Notes: a model not told the origin generated them from the sequence alone. A DNA stretch of 64,000 nucleotides from Cupriavidus numazuensis (GCF_905397435.1 NZ_CAJPVI010000022.1:1-64000); one strand, 5' to 3'; counted from the first letter of the stretch, positions 18,645-28,137 are shown. Numbers and translations are program-made.

Positions 18645-19478
18645 ATGACTCAATCTGACTCCCGACCGCACCTTCAGGATTTCGAGGGCAAGACGGCAAT
18701 CATCACCGGCGCCGCGTCCGGCATCGGCCTGGCATTGGCCGAGGCATTGGCAGCGCGCGGTGCCGACCTTGCGCTGGCCGACATTGACGCACGCGGGCTT
18801 GACGCCGCGCGCAAGCGCCTCGCATCGACGGGCCGGCGCATCTGCACGCGCGTGCTGGATGTTTCCTCCGATGCGGACGTGCGCGATGCGGCGGCGGAGT
18901 TCGAAGCGACGCTCGGACGCATCCATCTGGTCTTCAATAATGCTGGCATCGATATGAGCGGCGAACTGGCGTCTCTGTCCGAGCAGGACTGGACGCGCGC
19001 GTTCGGCATCAATGTGTTTGGCGTCATTCACGGCATCCGCCATTTCCTGCCGCTGCTGCGCCGGCACGGCGAGCCCGCGCATTTCGTCAGCACGGCATCG
19101 GGCGCGGGCTTATGGGTGAACGGCGACTTCCCCATGGGCGCCTACGCGGCCACGAAATACAGCGTGGTGGCCCTCTCCGAGGCACTCGAGCAGGAGCTTC
19201 GCGGCACCGGCATTGGCGTTTCTGTGCTTTGCCCTGGCCCGGTGAAGACCCCGATCGCCGAACGCTCGAACCATGCCAGCGAATCGTTCAGGGCCGCAGT
19301 GGCCACTGGCACGGCGCCAGAGCTGGTGGCCAATCACACGCTGGAGGCGATGCGCGCGGGCGAGTTCTACATCTTCACGCCAACGCGCATGCGGCCGCGA
19401 CTGGAGGCGCGATTCGCGCGGATTCTCGATGCGCTGGAGCGCGCGTCCGCCGTCACAACCGGAATGGCCGCGACATGA
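18645..19478 (+). CDS. Short-chain dehydrogenase/reductase
   Basis: A 277-residue classical SDR. Cofactor motif TGAASGIG near the N-terminus, NNAG in the fourth strand, and the catalytic YAATK (Tyr-x-x-x-Lys) are present; Asp in ALADID after the second strand suggests NAD preference. Its stop overlaps the start of the EthD gene in ATGA, implying translational coupling. It follows the MDR reductase by 28 bases. The longer in-frame frame upstream overlaps that gene and is not needed. Substrate unknown. Confidence 0.88.
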   Translation: MTQSDSRPHLQDFEGKTAIITGAASGIGLALAEALAARGADLALADIDARGLDAARKRLASTGRRICTRVLDVSSDADVRDAAAEFEATLGRIHLVFNNAGIDMSGELASLSEQDWTRAFGINVFGVIHGIRHFLPLLRRHGEPAHFVSTASGAGLWVNGDFPMGAYAATKYSVVALSEALEQELRGTGIGVSVLCPGPVKTPIAERSNHASESFRAAVATGTAPELVANHTLEAMRAGEFYIFTPTRMRPRLEARFARILDALERASAVTTGMAAT

Positions 19479-20167
19479 TCCATCTCATCTTCCTCAGCAT
19501 GCGGCGCGCCGACGTGGACCGCCGGGAGTACCTGCGCGACTGGCGCGACGTGCAGGCGCCGATGGTGGCCGGCCTGCCGGGTGTGCGGCACTACGTTCAG
19601 AGCACCGTCCGCGCCGTCCCCGGCCAGGCTGCGCGCTACGATACCGTGGACGAGATCTGGGTCGATGATGCCGCGGCGCTCGATGCGCTGCTGCATAGCC
19701 CCGACTATGCCAGGTCGGCGCTCGCAGGCGCCGGCAACCTGGTCGACCCGGAGCATTGCGTGCGTTTGCAGACCACCGATCACGTCGTGCACGCCGGCGC
19801 ATCGATCGCCCGCGAGGAATCGTTGCCGAAGCGGATGACCTTTTTCCGGCGCAAGTCGAATCTCAGCCGGGAAGACATGCTGCGCTACTGGCGCGGCACG
19901 CACGGGCCGCTGGCTGCATCGGTGCCGGGACTACGCCGCTATGTGCAGAGTGCGATGCTGCCCGCTGTCGATGATCAAGGCCCAACGCTCTTCGACGGCG
20001 CGGCGCAGATCTGGTTCGAAGATGATGCCGCGCTGCAGGCTGCGGTGCGCTCGCCCCTCTTCCGCGAGTCGGTCAAGCCGGACGAAGCGAACTTTATCGA
20101 TACCAACGCAGCCGTGACGCTCTCGATCGAAGAAGAGCACCGTATCGTCTGGCCGCAGGCGGCCTGA
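19475..20167 (+). CDS. Protein with two tandem EthD-type (dimeric ferredoxin-like) domains
   Basis: A 230-residue protein made of two similar halves. Residues 1-105 start MIHLIFLSMRRADVDRREYL and include LPGVRHYVQS. Residues 118-225 start KRMTFFRRKSNLSREDML, with YWRGTHGPLA and VPGLRRYVQS. Each half resembles one EthD domain, which normally dimerises, so this single chain likely folds as an intramolecular dimer. EthD proteins accompany oxidative or dehydration steps, but their role is poorly defined. It overlaps the upstream SDR by four bases. Confidence 0.82.
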   Translation: MIHLIFLSMRRADVDRREYLRDWRDVQAPMVAGLPGVRHYVQSTVRAVPGQAARYDTVDEIWVDDAAALDALLHSPDYARSALAGAGNLVDPEHCVRLQTTDHVVHAGASIAREESLPKRMTFFRRKSNLSREDMLRYWRGTHGPLAASVPGLRRYVQSAMLPAVDDQGPTLFDGAAQIWFEDDAALQAAVRSPLFRESVKPDEANFIDTNAAVTLSIEEEHRIVWPQAA

Positions 20168-20178
20168 GCAACGTCGTA

Positions 20179-21237
20179 CTACACGCGCTGCTCCGGCCCC
20201 GCCGACACCATCTGTTGCCGTGGAAGGGGCCCGGCCGATTGCATGCCATCGCTGCGCCATGCACTGGGGCTGCAGCCAAAATGGTCGCGGAACCAGCGCG
20301 AGAACGCGCTCTGCATCGAGAACCCGAGCAGCACGGCCACGTAGCTGACCGGGCGTTCCGCATGCCGCAGATACTGCAGCGCCAGCGAGGCACGGACCTC
20401 GTCGAGAATGCTGCTGAAGGTCGCGCCTTCCTGCAGCAGCTTGCGATGGACCGTGCGCCGGTCGACGCCAAGCTGGCTCGCGACGCGTTCCACGCTGCAG
20501 TGGCCCGAAGGGAGCAGGGACAGCACCATGCGCCGGACTTTTTCGGTCATGGACAGGGTCGCACGCGCCGACAGTGAATCCAGGTAGGCATGCGCGTACT
20601 GCGCCAGTTCCGGGCGCGCGGCGCGCGGCACGGCGTCCATGTCCTTCAGCTCGCAGACAATGCCGTTGAAGTCGCAACCGAAATCCACCGACCGGCCAAA
20701 CGCGCGCAAGTGGGTTGCCAGATTCGCTGGCGCCTTGTGCGAAAGGCAGATACGCCGCGCGCGCCATGCCGGACCGAGCAGTTCCTGAAGCATCCGGTAA
20801 AGCGACACCACGACCATCTCGTCGGCCTGGCGTGTCGCCCCCGAATGCTCGACCATCAGCGACACGCGGATCACCAGCGCGCCCTCCCGTTCTTCCACGC
20901 CGAGGAACAGCGCCTCGCTGTGCAGCGTGATGTAGCGCACCATCGCACCGAGGGCATCGCGCAGCGTCGGCGAATCTCGCACCGCCATGCCGAGCGGCCC
21001 GAGTACCGATAGCTGACGGCCCTCGCCCAGGCGCAGGCCGAAGTCTTCGGTACCAGAGGCTGCTGCGGATATTTCCAGAAGCCGGCAGACTGCGCTGGCT
21101 GACACAAGGTTGTCGCCGGCGTCCAGGCAGGTCCTGGGCAGCCCGATTTCTGCCAGGATCCGCAGCGGATCCAGTCCAACCGAACGGGCCACCTCGGTAT
21201 AGCGCGACAGCGAGGCACTGCGGACTAAACGGCTCAT
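20179..21237 (-). CDS. AraC-family transcriptional regulator
   Basis: A 352-residue regulator with an N-terminal ligand-binding domain of the kind found in OruR/ArgR-like AraC proteins (residues 1-200, SRYTEVARSVGLDPLRIL). The C-terminal double HTH is at about 240-335 (SVERVASQLGVDRRTVHRKL, then PVSYVAVLLGFSMQSAFSRWFRDHFG). AAGGAGG before the ATG at 21237 sets the start. It shares architecture with the AraC protein at 23085-24119. Either could recognise the 21-bp-spaced repeats at 14902, 23033 and 34564. Its gene is convergent with the EthD gene and follows the SDR at 21321 on the same strand side. Confidence 0.92.
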   Translation of the reverse strand: MSRLVRSASLSRYTEVARSVGLDPLRILAEIGLPRTCLDAGDNLVSASAVCRLLEISAAASGTEDFGLRLGEGRQLSVLGPLGMAVRDSPTLRDALGAMVRYITLHSEALFLGVEEREGALVIRVSLMVEHSGATRQADEMVVVSLYRMLQELLGPAWRARRICLSHKAPANLATHLRAFGRSVDFGCDFNGIVCELKDMDAVPRAARPELAQYAHAYLDSLSARATLSMTEKVRRMVLSLLPSGHCSVERVASQLGVDRRTVHRKLLQEGATFSSILDEVRASLALQYLRHAERPVSYVAVLLGFSMQSAFSRWFRDHFGCSPSAWRSDGMQSAGPLPRQQMVSAGPEQRV

Positions 21238-21320
21238 GGGCCTCCTTGCACAGGCAGCGGCTGCAAGGCCATCGCAGCCTTCGGTGGTCGCGGAATCTGG
21301 TCTCGGGCTTTCGTCAGGCG

Positions 21321-22049
21321 TCAGGCGCGGCGCATCAGGCTGTAGCTCTGCGCGCTGGGGCCGAAATCGGGCATGCCGGCCAGGAACAGCGCAAGCGCGA
21401 CAACGTCGGCGGGATCCTTGAACCATTCGCCGGGCGGCACCGGAACATCGCGCGTCATGTCCGTCCGGACCGGCCCCGGTATCAACTCATTGACGCTGAT
21501 GTTGTCCTCCTGCAGTTCCATCGCCAGCGACTGCGTCAGCATCCATAGCCCGCTCTTGGAACATGAGTACGCTGAAAACCCGGCGGCAGGCCGCTTGCGC
21601 TGGCCCGAGCCGATCATGATGATCTTGCCGGCCCCGCGGCGGCGCAGATGCGGAATGGCGGCATGGGCGGTGTGGTAGGCACCGGTCAGGTTGATATCGA
21701 TGGTCTTGCGCCAGAGCGCCGGGTCGCCGTCAGCGATCCTGCGCTGCTCGAGCGCGACCCCGGCATTGGCCACCACGATATCGACACCGCCGAAGGTATC
21801 GCTGGCGCGCTGGAACAGCGTCTTGACGGTCTCGTAGTCCGCCACGTCGGCGGTCTGGGCAATAGCCCGGCCACCTGCTTCACGGATCATCGCGGCGGTC
21901 TGCGTGATGTCAGCCTCGCCGCGGGCGCTGCATACCACCGCAGCACCGGCGCTGGCATAGGCCATTGCAATGGCGCGGCCGATACCGCGGCCTGCGCCGG
22001 TGATCACGGCCACTTTGTCCTTGAGCATGTTGGGGTCGATCTGGCTCAT
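21321..22049 (-). CDS. Short-chain dehydrogenase/reductase
   Basis: A 242-residue SDR with TGAGRGIG (residues 18-25), the strand motif NAG in VANAGVAL, and catalytic YSCSK in FSAYSCSKSGLWMLTQ. The active-site Ser before it sits in IGSGQRKRP. The usual C-terminal glycine-rich tail is missing (it ends AQSYSLMRRA), making it a little shorter than most. It lies 57 bases downstream of the dioxygenase gene on the same strand and is probably co-transcribed with it. Substrate unknown. Confidence 0.87.
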   Translation of the reverse strand: MSQIDPNMLKDKVAVITGAGRGIGRAIAMAYASAGAAVVCSARGEADITQTAAMIREAGGRAIAQTADVADYETVKTLFQRASDTFGGVDIVVANAGVALEQRRIADGDPALWRKTIDINLTGAYHTAHAAIPHLRRRGAGKIIMIGSGQRKRPAAGFSAYSCSKSGLWMLTQSLAMELQEDNISVNELIPGPVRTDMTRDVPVPPGEWFKDPADVVALALFLAGMPDFGPSAQSYSLMRRA

Positions 22050-22106
22050 TGTCAGTGTCTCAGTCTCGTTTGCGTTGCAATGGGGAAGGATGAAGACGCG
22101 GGTCGC

Positions 22107-22955
22107 TCAGAACGGGCGATCCCCGATCACCGTGGCCCGGTCCATGCGGCGATGGCATGGCGGGTAATCCATGACCGCGTAATGCTGGGTCGAGCGGTTG
22201 TCCCAGATCGCCACGCTGTTCGGCGTCCAGCGCCAGCGCACCTGGTACTCGGGAATGTAGGCCTGCGTAATCAGGTAGCGCAGCAGGTCGGCCGCACCCG
22301 GGTTGAAATCCTGCCCGAAGCGCACGCGTTCCGGCGTATGGAAGTTCGTGAAATGGGTGGTGAAACCGTTTACGAACAGCACCTTCTCGCCGGTCTCGGG
22401 ATGCGTCCGGACCACAGGGTGCTCGGCGTCCGGAAACTGGGCCTTCAGTGCATGGCGTTTTTCGATCGGCATGGCCGCGCCGAAGCTTGCCTCGATGCTG
22501 TGGCGTGCGCGCAGTTCGGCGATCTGGTCCTTGATGTGCTGCGGCAGGTTCTCGTAGGCGAGCACCATATTGCTCCACATGGTGTCGCCGCCGACGGGCG
22601 GACATTCGCGGCAACGCAGGATGCTGGCGAGCGGCGGGGCCTCCCGCCAGGTCGCATCGGTGTGCCAGGAGTTCTCGTAACGCGGCGTGGGCTCTTCGGG
22701 ACTCTTGTAGATGCGGACCAGCCCCGGGTGTTCGGGATCGCTGCCCGCGACCGGATGATCCTCAAGTTCGCCAAAGCGGCGCGCGAAGGCGACGTGCTCG
22801 CCGGCAGTCATGTCCTGGTCGCGCACGAACAGGACTCGGTGCCTGAGCAGCGCTTCACGAATGCCGGCGAACAAACCGTCATCGTGGATGGCGTCGGCGA
22901 GGCTGACGCCATCCAGTTCGGCGCCGATGGAACAGGTAAGTGGCTCGACTCGCAT
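22107..22955 (-). CDS. TauD/TfdA-family 2-oxoglutarate-dependent dioxygenase
   Basis: A 282-residue non-haem iron dioxygenase of the TauD/TfdA group, which couples 2-oxoglutarate decarboxylation to hydroxylation of a substrate, often releasing sulfite, an aldehyde or an alcohol. The facial triad starts with His98 and Asp100 in NSWHTDATW, with the distal His in STQHYAV and the oxoglutarate Arg nearby (RRMDRAT). The N-terminus VEPLTCSIGAEL is typical. GGAG precedes the ATG at 22955. The direct repeat at 23033-23068 lies 78 bases upstream. The alkyl sulfatase homologue elsewhere makes a sulfur-ester substrate conceivable, but this is guesswork. Confidence 0.92.
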   Translation of the reverse strand: MRVEPLTCSIGAELDGVSLADAIHDDGLFAGIREALLRHRVLFVRDQDMTAGEHVAFARRFGELEDHPVAGSDPEHPGLVRIYKSPEEPTPRYENSWHTDATWREAPPLASILRCRECPPVGGDTMWSNMVLAYENLPQHIKDQIAELRARHSIEASFGAAMPIEKRHALKAQFPDAEHPVVRTHPETGEKVLFVNGFTTHFTNFHTPERVRFGQDFNPGAADLLRYLITQAYIPEYQVRWRWTPNSVAIWDNRSTQHYAVMDYPPCHRRMDRATVIGDRPF

Positions 22956-23032
22956 TGCGACTCCGAAAGTTTGTAGGTAGAGGTCGAAGCAAAAGGGTCG
23001 ATGCAAGTATTGAAGAACCGGCGCGCGATGCG

Positions 23033-23068
23033 TTGACATTCCGGGGCAGTGACTTTACATTTTGGGGC
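23033..23068 (-). promoter_or_regulatory. 21-bp-spaced direct repeat between divergent dioxygenase and AraC genes
   Basis: On the plus strand TTGACATTCCGGGGC (23033-23047) and TTTACATTTTGGGGC (23054-23068) repeat with a 21-base period. Read toward the dioxygenase gene they are GCCCCAAAATGTAAA then GCCCCGGAATGTCAA, the same orientation as at the other sites. The same bases also form TTGACA, 17 bases, TACATT, a plausible promoter for the AraC gene at 23085, so the site could both activate the dioxygenase and repress the regulator. Confidence 0.72.
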
Positions 23069-23084
23069 ACTTGGGGGAACTCCT

Positions 23085-24119
23085 ATGTCGACGCTGCTGC
23101 AACACGTGAACCTGACGGAGTTTGTCGACGTGGCCCGCCAGCTCGGCCTGGACCCTTACCGTCAACTGCGGCAAGCGGGTATCCGCCCGACGGCGCTGGT
23201 CGACCCGGAAATGCGCGTGCCGGCGAAGTCGGTCATGCAGTTGCTGGAGGACTCGGCACAGCTTGCGGGCCTGGAAGACCTCGGGCTACGCGTCGCGGAA
23301 GCCCGTGAACTGACCACGCTGGGCCCGCTGTGGACGGTGATGCGCGAGGGCGCCACCCTGCGCAACGCACTGGGTGCGTTGGCGCGCTACCTGCATTTGC
23401 TCAACGAAGCACTCGATCTGCGCCTCGAGGAAGTCGGGGACACCGCGGTCGTCAGGCTTGAATTCCTGGTGTCCGTGGACGGTTCCATGCGGCAATCGAC
23501 CGAATTCATCATCTGCCTGTGGTTCCGGCTGTTCAAGCTGCTGTCGGGCTCGGCATGGAAGCCGCGCAGCGTCTGCTTCACCCACGCCGCGCCGTCGAGC
23601 CTTGCCACGCATCGGCGCGTGTTCGGCGTACCGGTGCGATTCCACCAGGATTTCGATGGCATCCTGCTGTCCGCCGCGGATCTCGACGTGGCAGGCGCGG
23701 CGTCGGACACGGCGCTGGGCCGCCATGCGCGCGAATTCCTCGATACCAAGCTGGCGCAGTCCGATTCCACCATGCCTGACAAGGTACGGAAGCTGGTATT
23801 CGCGCTGCTGCCCACCGGCGAGTGCGGGGCCGAACAGGTGGCCCGGCAACTTGGCATCGACCGCAAGACCATGCATCGCCATCTGGCAGCCCATGGACAG
23901 AACTACCTGTCCGTCGTCGATGCGGTCAGGGTCGACCTCGTCACGAGATACCTGAAGAACAACGAACGAGCGTTGTCGGACGTGGCGATCCTGATGGGCT
24001 TTTCCTCGCTCAGCGCCTTCTCCAGGTGGTTCTCCACGCGGTTCGGCTGCAGCGTGTCGGCGTGGCGCCGACAGCGGACGGCGCCCGCACCGGCACCGGC
24101 ACCGGCCAATACGCACTAG
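23085..24119 (+). CDS. AraC-family transcriptional regulator
   Basis: A 344-residue regulator of the same type as 20179-21237. N-terminal effector domain FVDVARQLGLDPYRQL; C-terminal double HTH with GAEQVARQLGIDRKTMHRHL and SDVAILMGFSSLSAFSRWFSTRFG (about residues 230-330). It is divergent from the dioxygenase gene across the direct repeat at 23033-23068, the classic arrangement for a local activator, so it is the first candidate for binding these sites. Its TAG overlaps the stop of the convergent FMN oxidase gene in CTAG. Confidence 0.92.
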   Translation: MSTLLQHVNLTEFVDVARQLGLDPYRQLRQAGIRPTALVDPEMRVPAKSVMQLLEDSAQLAGLEDLGLRVAEARELTTLGPLWTVMREGATLRNALGALARYLHLLNEALDLRLEEVGDTAVVRLEFLVSVDGSMRQSTEFIICLWFRLFKLLSGSAWKPRSVCFTHAAPSSLATHRRVFGVPVRFHQDFDGILLSAADLDVAGAASDTALGRHAREFLDTKLAQSDSTMPDKVRKLVFALLPTGECGAEQVARQLGIDRKTMHRHLAAHGQNYLSVVDAVRVDLVTRYLKNNERALSDVAILMGFSSLSAFSRWFSTRFGCSVSAWRRQRTAPAPAPAPANTH

Positions 24120-25309
24120 ACTCCGCGCGTTGCGCCTGCCCCGCTAACCCAGTCCGGGCCCAGGTCCGTGAGCGCCGGACAGCCGAGCAGGCCCAGCGTG
24201 CGGTCGATCTCGGCGCGCAGGATCGCCAGCGCGTGCGCGACCCCGGCCCGGCCGCCAGCCGCAAGGCCATACAGCGTGGCACGACCCGACATTGCCGCAT
24301 CGGCCCCGAGCGCACGCGCCTTGACGAAATCGCCACCGCGCCGCAGGCCGCTGTCGACGATCAGCGTCATGTCCGGGCCAACCGCGGCGCGGATCTCGGG
24401 AAGCACCTCGATCGGCGCCACGCAGCTGTCGAGCTGGCGGCCGCCGTGGTTGGTGATGACTAGCGCGTCGACACCAAGCGCGCGGGCCCGCAACGCATCG
24501 TCCGGCCGCACGATACCCTTGAGGATGAGCTTGCGCGGCCACAATTCGCGCAGCCACTGCACGTCCTGCCAGTTCAGCGACGGATCCATCTGCCTTGACA
24601 GGAAGGTGGCCGCATTGCGCGCATCGTCCTGGCCCGGTGGAAGGATGTCGCCGAGATTGCGGAAGTGCGGCATGCCGTGCGGCACCAGCACATCCCACCA
24701 CCACTTGGGCCGCAGGGCAACGTTGATCAGGTTGGCGACATCCAGCTTCATCGGGGCGCGATAGTTGCGCCGGTCCCACTCGCGGTTGCCGAGCATGGGC
24801 ACGTCCGTGGTCACGACGATGGCTTCCGAGCCCGCCGCCTCGGCACGCCTGACAATCCCGGCGAGATTCTCGCGGTCCTTGAACGGATAGATCTGCATCC
24901 AGTGCCGCACGCCGGTTTCGGCAACACGTTCGAGCGCGACGGTCGACACCATGCTCTGGCACATCGGGATGCCCGCATCACGCGCGGCATGCGCGAGCGC
25001 CAGGTCGCCCTCGTGCGCGAGCAGTCCGTTGAAGCCGGTTGGCGCAATCACCGCCGGCATTTCGATGCGCTGGCCAAACAGCGTGCAGCCAGGATCGCGT
25101 ACCGAGACGTCGACCAGCGTGCGCGGCGTGAAGGCGATGGCGTCATAACTGGCGCGGTTGCGATGCAGCGTCAGTTCATCGTCCGCGCCGCCCTCCAGGT
25201 ACTCCAGGCAGAAGTTGGGCAGCCGCGCGGCCGCCATCGCGCGCAGCTCGGTAATGTTCTGGGCACGCCGCACGTCGCGGCCGCGATAGAGTCTGCGTTT
25301 CAGTGTCAT
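24116..25309 (-). CDS. FMN-dependent alpha-hydroxy-acid oxidase/dehydrogenase
   Basis: A 397-residue member of the lactate/mandelate/glycolate oxidase family that oxidises an (S)-2-hydroxy acid to the 2-keto acid. It has an FMN-binding TIM barrel with PTGFNGLLA, QIYPFKDRE, LILKGIVRPDDA, the active-site His-Gly-Gly-Arg in NHGGRQLD, and DSGLRRGGD. The ATG at 25309 gives the usual length. It lies 128 bases downstream of the MalT/LuxR gene on the same strand, across a hairpin, so it may be partly co-transcribed. Electron acceptor (oxygen or quinone) cannot be told. Confidence 0.9.
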   Translation of the reverse strand: MTLKRRLYRGRDVRRAQNITELRAMAAARLPNFCLEYLEGGADDELTLHRNRASYDAIAFTPRTLVDVSVRDPGCTLFGQRIEMPAVIAPTGFNGLLAHEGDLALAHAARDAGIPMCQSMVSTVALERVAETGVRHWMQIYPFKDRENLAGIVRRAEAAGSEAIVVTTDVPMLGNREWDRRNYRAPMKLDVANLINVALRPKWWWDVLVPHGMPHFRNLGDILPPGQDDARNAATFLSRQMDPSLNWQDVQWLRELWPRKLILKGIVRPDDALRARALGVDALVITNHGGRQLDSCVAPIEVLPEIRAAVGPDMTLIVDSGLRRGGDFVKARALGADAAMSGRATLYGLAAGGRAGVAHALAILRAEIDRTLGLLGCPALTDLGPDWVSGAGATRGV

Positions 25310-25373
25310 GGGCACGAGTCGGGTCCGGTTGGCGCACCGTGGTTGGGGCTTTCCGATTATCCGAAGCGCGTCG

Positions 25374-25400
25374 CCTCCTTCGCCCCCTGCGCGAAGGAGG
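25374..25400. terminator. Hairpin between regulator and FMN oxidase genes
   Basis: CCTCCTTCG at 25374-25382 pairs with CGAAGGAGG at 25392-25400. It lies after the stop of the minus-strand regulator gene (25438), where it may attenuate read-through into the oxidase gene. Confidence 0.5.
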
Positions 25401-25437
25401 GGGCGAAACCCGAAAGAGCGGGCACGAAAGGACGGGA

Positions 25438-28137
25438 CTACTCGAGACCTTCCAGCAGCCCCAGCAGTTGCGCGCGCCGTACGGCGTGCTTGCGCGTGCC
25501 GGCGCTGAGCTTGCCGAACAGGTTCTTCACATGCCACTTGGCCGTGACCTCGCCCACGCCGATGGCCTGCGCGATCTCCTTGTTGGAGAGATTGCGCGCC
25601 AGCAGTTCCAGGACTTCGCGTTCCTTTGGCGTCAGCACCGTGCTGGCCACGGCGCGCGGCTCCGTCACCGGGCGTTCGGCGCGGCGCGGCGTGCGCGCCA
25701 CCGGCAACGGCTGGCCGGAGCCCGGCTCCGTGGCCTCTTCTTCCACCAGGCGCCTGGCCCAGTCGGCCAGCGCGGGATGCGCATCGACGAAGGTGCGCGC
25801 GAGACCATAGGTCTGCGCGAGGTTCATGGCTTCCTTCATGAGCGTCCGGCTATCGTCGCCACCGCGATGGCGCACGAACGCTTCCAGCGCCATGATCTCG
25901 ATACGCTTGCGCCCGAGCTTCATGGCCTCCGCCGCAGGCGCCGCGCGGTGCAGCGCATCGAGCGCAGACGGCCAGTCCTGGGCGGCGATTGCCGCATTGG
26001 CGTGTGCCATGGCCTGCATCAGCGCCACGTCGCGGCGCCACAGTGGGCCGTGGTCCGCCTCCGCTTCAGCGACGAGTTCGTCAAGGCGGACGATCAGGGC
26101 CCGGCACGTCTCGGCGCGGAAGCGGCCGGCATGCATGCGCACCTGGTCCGCCAGGCTCGCCATGCAAAGCCGCGGCGTCCGGCGCGCGACACCCACTGCG
26201 TGCAGCGCTTCGAGCAGGTCGAGCGCACGGTGCTCGATGCCCTGCAGGGCTGCCACGCGCGCCGCGGTCAGGTATGCCAGCAACGACGTCTCGGCCGTGC
26301 CCGACCGCTCAAGTACGTCAAGCCGGTTGGCGAGCAGCGCAGCGGCTTCGTCGACGCGGCCGTTCTCGTAGACCGCCGCTGCCAGCAGCGACGCGAGCAT
26401 GCACGCGAGCGGATGGCGGCGGCCGAGATCGGCTTCCGCGCTTGCCAGCGTGGGCCTCAGGATCGCTTCGCTCAACATCACCTGCCCCTCACGCAGGTAG
26501 CTGAGCCCGGTCACGAACTCGCCCCAGCGCGCTGCGTAGCGATGTCCCTCGCCAAGGTCGCCGCGCGGTGCGAGCTGCAGATGGCGCCGCGCATTCCCGG
26601 TCTGCCCATGCAGGATCGCGGCCATCGCCATACGGTTGGCATGCATCTGGGCGAGGCGCGGGTCGTGCGCGGCAGGCTGCTGCTGCCACGGCTCCAGCAG
26701 CGCCAGGCAACGGTCTGGCTGATCCGCGTAGTAGGCCGCGATACTCAGGATCAGCGCGCATTCATAGCGCAGGACGGTATCGTCGCCTGCGCCTTCGAGC
26801 ATGCGTGCGACCAGCGCCTCGGCCTCCGCATGGCGCTCGCCCAGCGCAAGCACCCAGGCAGCGGCCAGGCGCAGCCCCGGGTAGCGGTCCAGTTCCGCGT
26901 CAGGCAGGCGCTCCAGCCATTCAAGCACGGTACCCAGCCGCCCCTGCATCACGGCATCATATAGCGAGCGCCCGGCCAACTCGTACGCCAGCGCATGCTG
27001 GCCCGCCGCGTGTGCGTGACGCGCGGCTTCTTCGGTGATGCCGCGCTCGGCAAGCCAGTGCAGCGCTCGCGCATGCAGTTCGGCCTGCTCATTGCGGGGC
27101 AGCTCGGCCAGGCGAGCCTGCAGCGCACCGCGCGCGAGCGCGTGGAGCCGGCACCAGTCGCTGTCGTCGCCGGAGACGAAGATCGGTGTCTCGCGGATCA
27201 GCCGCGCCAATTGCGCCGGCGCCTGCTCGTCGCCAGTCAGCGCATGGCACAGGTCCGGATGGACATGGTCGACGACGGCAATGCGCGTCAGGAACGCGAC
27301 GTCGTCGGGCGTGAGCTTGTCGATCAGACCACCGACCAGGTGCTCGCCCTCGCCGGCCAGACGGGCTGCCATGGCATCCACGACGCTGCGTGGGTCGGCG
27401 CCCCGCTCCATGGCTGCCAGGACGAGTTGCAGGCCGAGTGGCCATCCGTCAGTCAACTCGTGCAGGCGCGCGCAACGGTCGGCATCGACCCGGTCGCCGA
27501 AGCGGTTGCGCACGAGAGTCAAGGTCTCATCGAAGCGGAAACGCAGTGCTTGCGCGCCGATGCCGGCGCATTGGCCGTACGCCGTCAGCTCAGTGACGGC
27601 GGTGTCGAACCCGCCGCGCGCCGCGACTACGATGCGCAGATTGGGCGGCGCGTTGTGCAGCAGGTAGAGCAATGCCGCAACGCCGTCCTGCGAAAGACGT
27701 TCGGCTTCGTCGACGATCAGCACGAGATCCAGCGAGGTCTGGGCCACCTCGGCAAGCCAGGCCGTGAGCCCTTCGGTGCTGCCGGGCGCCGCGGCCGCGC
27801 CTTCGAGCAGCGTGCGGCCAAAGCCGGGCCGCGCGCAGCCAGCGCGGACGGCAAGCACCAGGCATTGCAGGAAATGCAGCGGATCGTCGTGCGTGTCAGC
27901 GGAAATCCAGGCCACGGCCGCACCGTGCGCCAGGTACTCGCGGCGCCATTGCGCCAGCAGCAGCGTCTTGCCGAAACCCGGCGGTGCCTGCACGACAATC
28001 GCGGGCCGGTCGCGCAGCGCCTCGCTGTCGAGGCTCAGGCGCGCGCGCGCAAGCAGGTGCCGCGGCGCGCGCGGCGGCATGGTCTTGAGCGCAAGCTCGG
28101 AAAACGCGGCACCGGCGCCGCGGTTCACGGAGGTCAT
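25438..28137 (-). CDS. MalT-like ATP-dependent LuxR-family regulator (no transposase module)
   Basis: An 899-residue STAND regulator from the chosen ATG at 28137. The frame stays open 144 bases further upstream and a shorter start at 28080 is possible; no clear ribosome site decides. P-loop QAPPGFGKT (Lys57) and Walker B LVLIVDEAE are intact. A long helical-repeat region follows, then a C-terminal LuxR HTH (LTPKEREVLELLA, NKEIAQAIGVGEVTAKWHVKNL). In this family ATP and an inducer drive oligomerisation and promoter activation. It is related in body plan to 3216-7133 and 44948-48973 but lacks their N-terminal transposase part. Confidence 0.9.
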   Translation of the reverse strand: MTSVNRGAGAAFSELALKTMPPRAPRHLLARARLSLDSEALRDRPAIVVQAPPGFGKTLLLAQWRREYLAHGAAVAWISADTHDDPLHFLQCLVLAVRAGCARPGFGRTLLEGAAAAPGSTEGLTAWLAEVAQTSLDLVLIVDEAERLSQDGVAALLYLLHNAPPNLRIVVAARGGFDTAVTELTAYGQCAGIGAQALRFRFDETLTLVRNRFGDRVDADRCARLHELTDGWPLGLQLVLAAMERGADPRSVVDAMAARLAGEGEHLVGGLIDKLTPDDVAFLTRIAVVDHVHPDLCHALTGDEQAPAQLARLIRETPIFVSGDDSDWCRLHALARGALQARLAELPRNEQAELHARALHWLAERGITEEAARHAHAAGQHALAYELAGRSLYDAVMQGRLGTVLEWLERLPDAELDRYPGLRLAAAWVLALGERHAEAEALVARMLEGAGDDTVLRYECALILSIAAYYADQPDRCLALLEPWQQQPAAHDPRLAQMHANRMAMAAILHGQTGNARRHLQLAPRGDLGEGHRYAARWGEFVTGLSYLREGQVMLSEAILRPTLASAEADLGRRHPLACMLASLLAAAVYENGRVDEAAALLANRLDVLERSGTAETSLLAYLTAARVAALQGIEHRALDLLEALHAVGVARRTPRLCMASLADQVRMHAGRFRAETCRALIVRLDELVAEAEADHGPLWRRDVALMQAMAHANAAIAAQDWPSALDALHRAAPAAEAMKLGRKRIEIMALEAFVRHRGGDDSRTLMKEAMNLAQTYGLARTFVDAHPALADWARRLVEEEATEPGSGQPLPVARTPRRAERPVTEPRAVASTVLTPKEREVLELLARNLSNKEIAQAIGVGEVTAKWHVKNLFGKLSAGTRKHAVRRAQLLGLLEGLE

